From an uncultured bacterium (GTDB taxonomy: Bacteria > Bacillota > Clostridia > Oscillospirales > Oscillospiraceae): DNA of 38,264 nucleotides. Location: contig CATKXO010000027.1 of assembly GCA_949840775.1 (NCBI GenBank), forward strand, positions 1 through 38,264, given 5' to 3'. The position numbers were made by a program, and so were the translations under genes. The notes under the pieces are model-generated. The model searched no databases. It saw nothing but the letters and a program-made list of their open reading frames with translations, and was not told the DNA's origin. Positions 38,245-38,264 of this stretch are shown in pieces. How positions within the stretch are numbered: position 1 is the first letter of the stretch; each line of letters starts with the position of its first letter.

Positions 38245-38264
38245 TTAACAGGCCCATCATGGAA

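Noticed and set aside
26820-38264. CRISPR array or complete insertion sequence in the accessory region
   Set aside because: Repeats are palindromic and single, not regularly spaced; no transposase frame was found.

Overview
The window looks like chromosome of a spore-forming, anaerobic, high-GC member of the Clostridia, most likely Oscillospiraceae (Flavonifractor/Pseudoflavonifractor-like). The evidence is SpoIIID, a trimeric NuoE/NuoF/[FeFe]-hydrogenase operon, Clostridia-style promoters and Shine-Dalgarno sites, and strong GC-rich codon use. The genus is an inference. Everything here is read by eye from sequence; no database search was run.

Layout of the chromosomal part (1-26.8 kb). Small hypotheticals and a CFI-box protein (0.1-1.2 kb). 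A pair of overlapping convergent small transcripts (1.25-1.53 kb). A lysine-riboswitch-controlled NhaC-family transporter (1.6-3.7 kb). A hotdog thioesterase, a Pro/Cys-repeat protein, an alpha/beta hydrolase and a small membrane protein (3.7-6.4 kb). birA, spoIIID and a DUF2974 lipase-like gene (6.7-9.3 kb). A compact type I toxin-antitoxin locus followed by a low-GC orphan gene (9.3-10.3 kb). An EF-G/Tet(M)-like GTPase fused to a C-terminal NYN (YacP/Rae1-like) nuclease domain (10.3-12.9 kb). A YgjV-like membrane protein, tRNA-Pro(UGG), trmB and cysK (13.2-15.8 kb). The hndA-hndC-hndD hydrogenase operon (15.9-20.1 kb). A helical hypothetical, a LysR regulator with ogt, a chemoreceptor, rpsB-tsf and tRNA-Ser(GGA) (20.2-26.8 kb).

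Accessory part (26.8 kb to the end). Immediately 3' of tRNA-Ser lies a cluster of palindromes and the C-terminal stump of a tyrosine recombinase. A mosaic of integrative-conjugative-element (ICE) genes follows: DUF4259-like gene, C-terminal DUF3846-like fragment, secreted protein, truncated Maff2, a low-GC cargo block (150-bp palindrome, MarR, MATE, truncated sigma factor), a truncated radical-SAM/B12-like gene, a thioester/SpaA surface protein, a CAP-domain protein, a sortase without N-terminal anchor, a second DUF4259 copy with an in-frame stop, a small Cys protein, ParB and ParA. Several neighbouring genes are cut at shared junctions (about 27.95, 29.13, 29.43, 31.98, 32.23 and 35.92 kb), so this is an ICE decayed by repeated deletion and rearrangement, or several nested ones.

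The most interesting elements are the type I toxin locus with cis and trans anti-SD copies (9.31-9.65 kb), the GTPase-NYN fusion, the 150-bp palindrome with mirrored DnaA-box-like 9-mers (29.52-29.67 kb), and a switch-like leader in front of the thioester adhesin (33.91-33.98 kb). Dispersed GTAGGGGC-ended palindromic repeats occur in at least four places, including inside the rpsB-tsf spacer.
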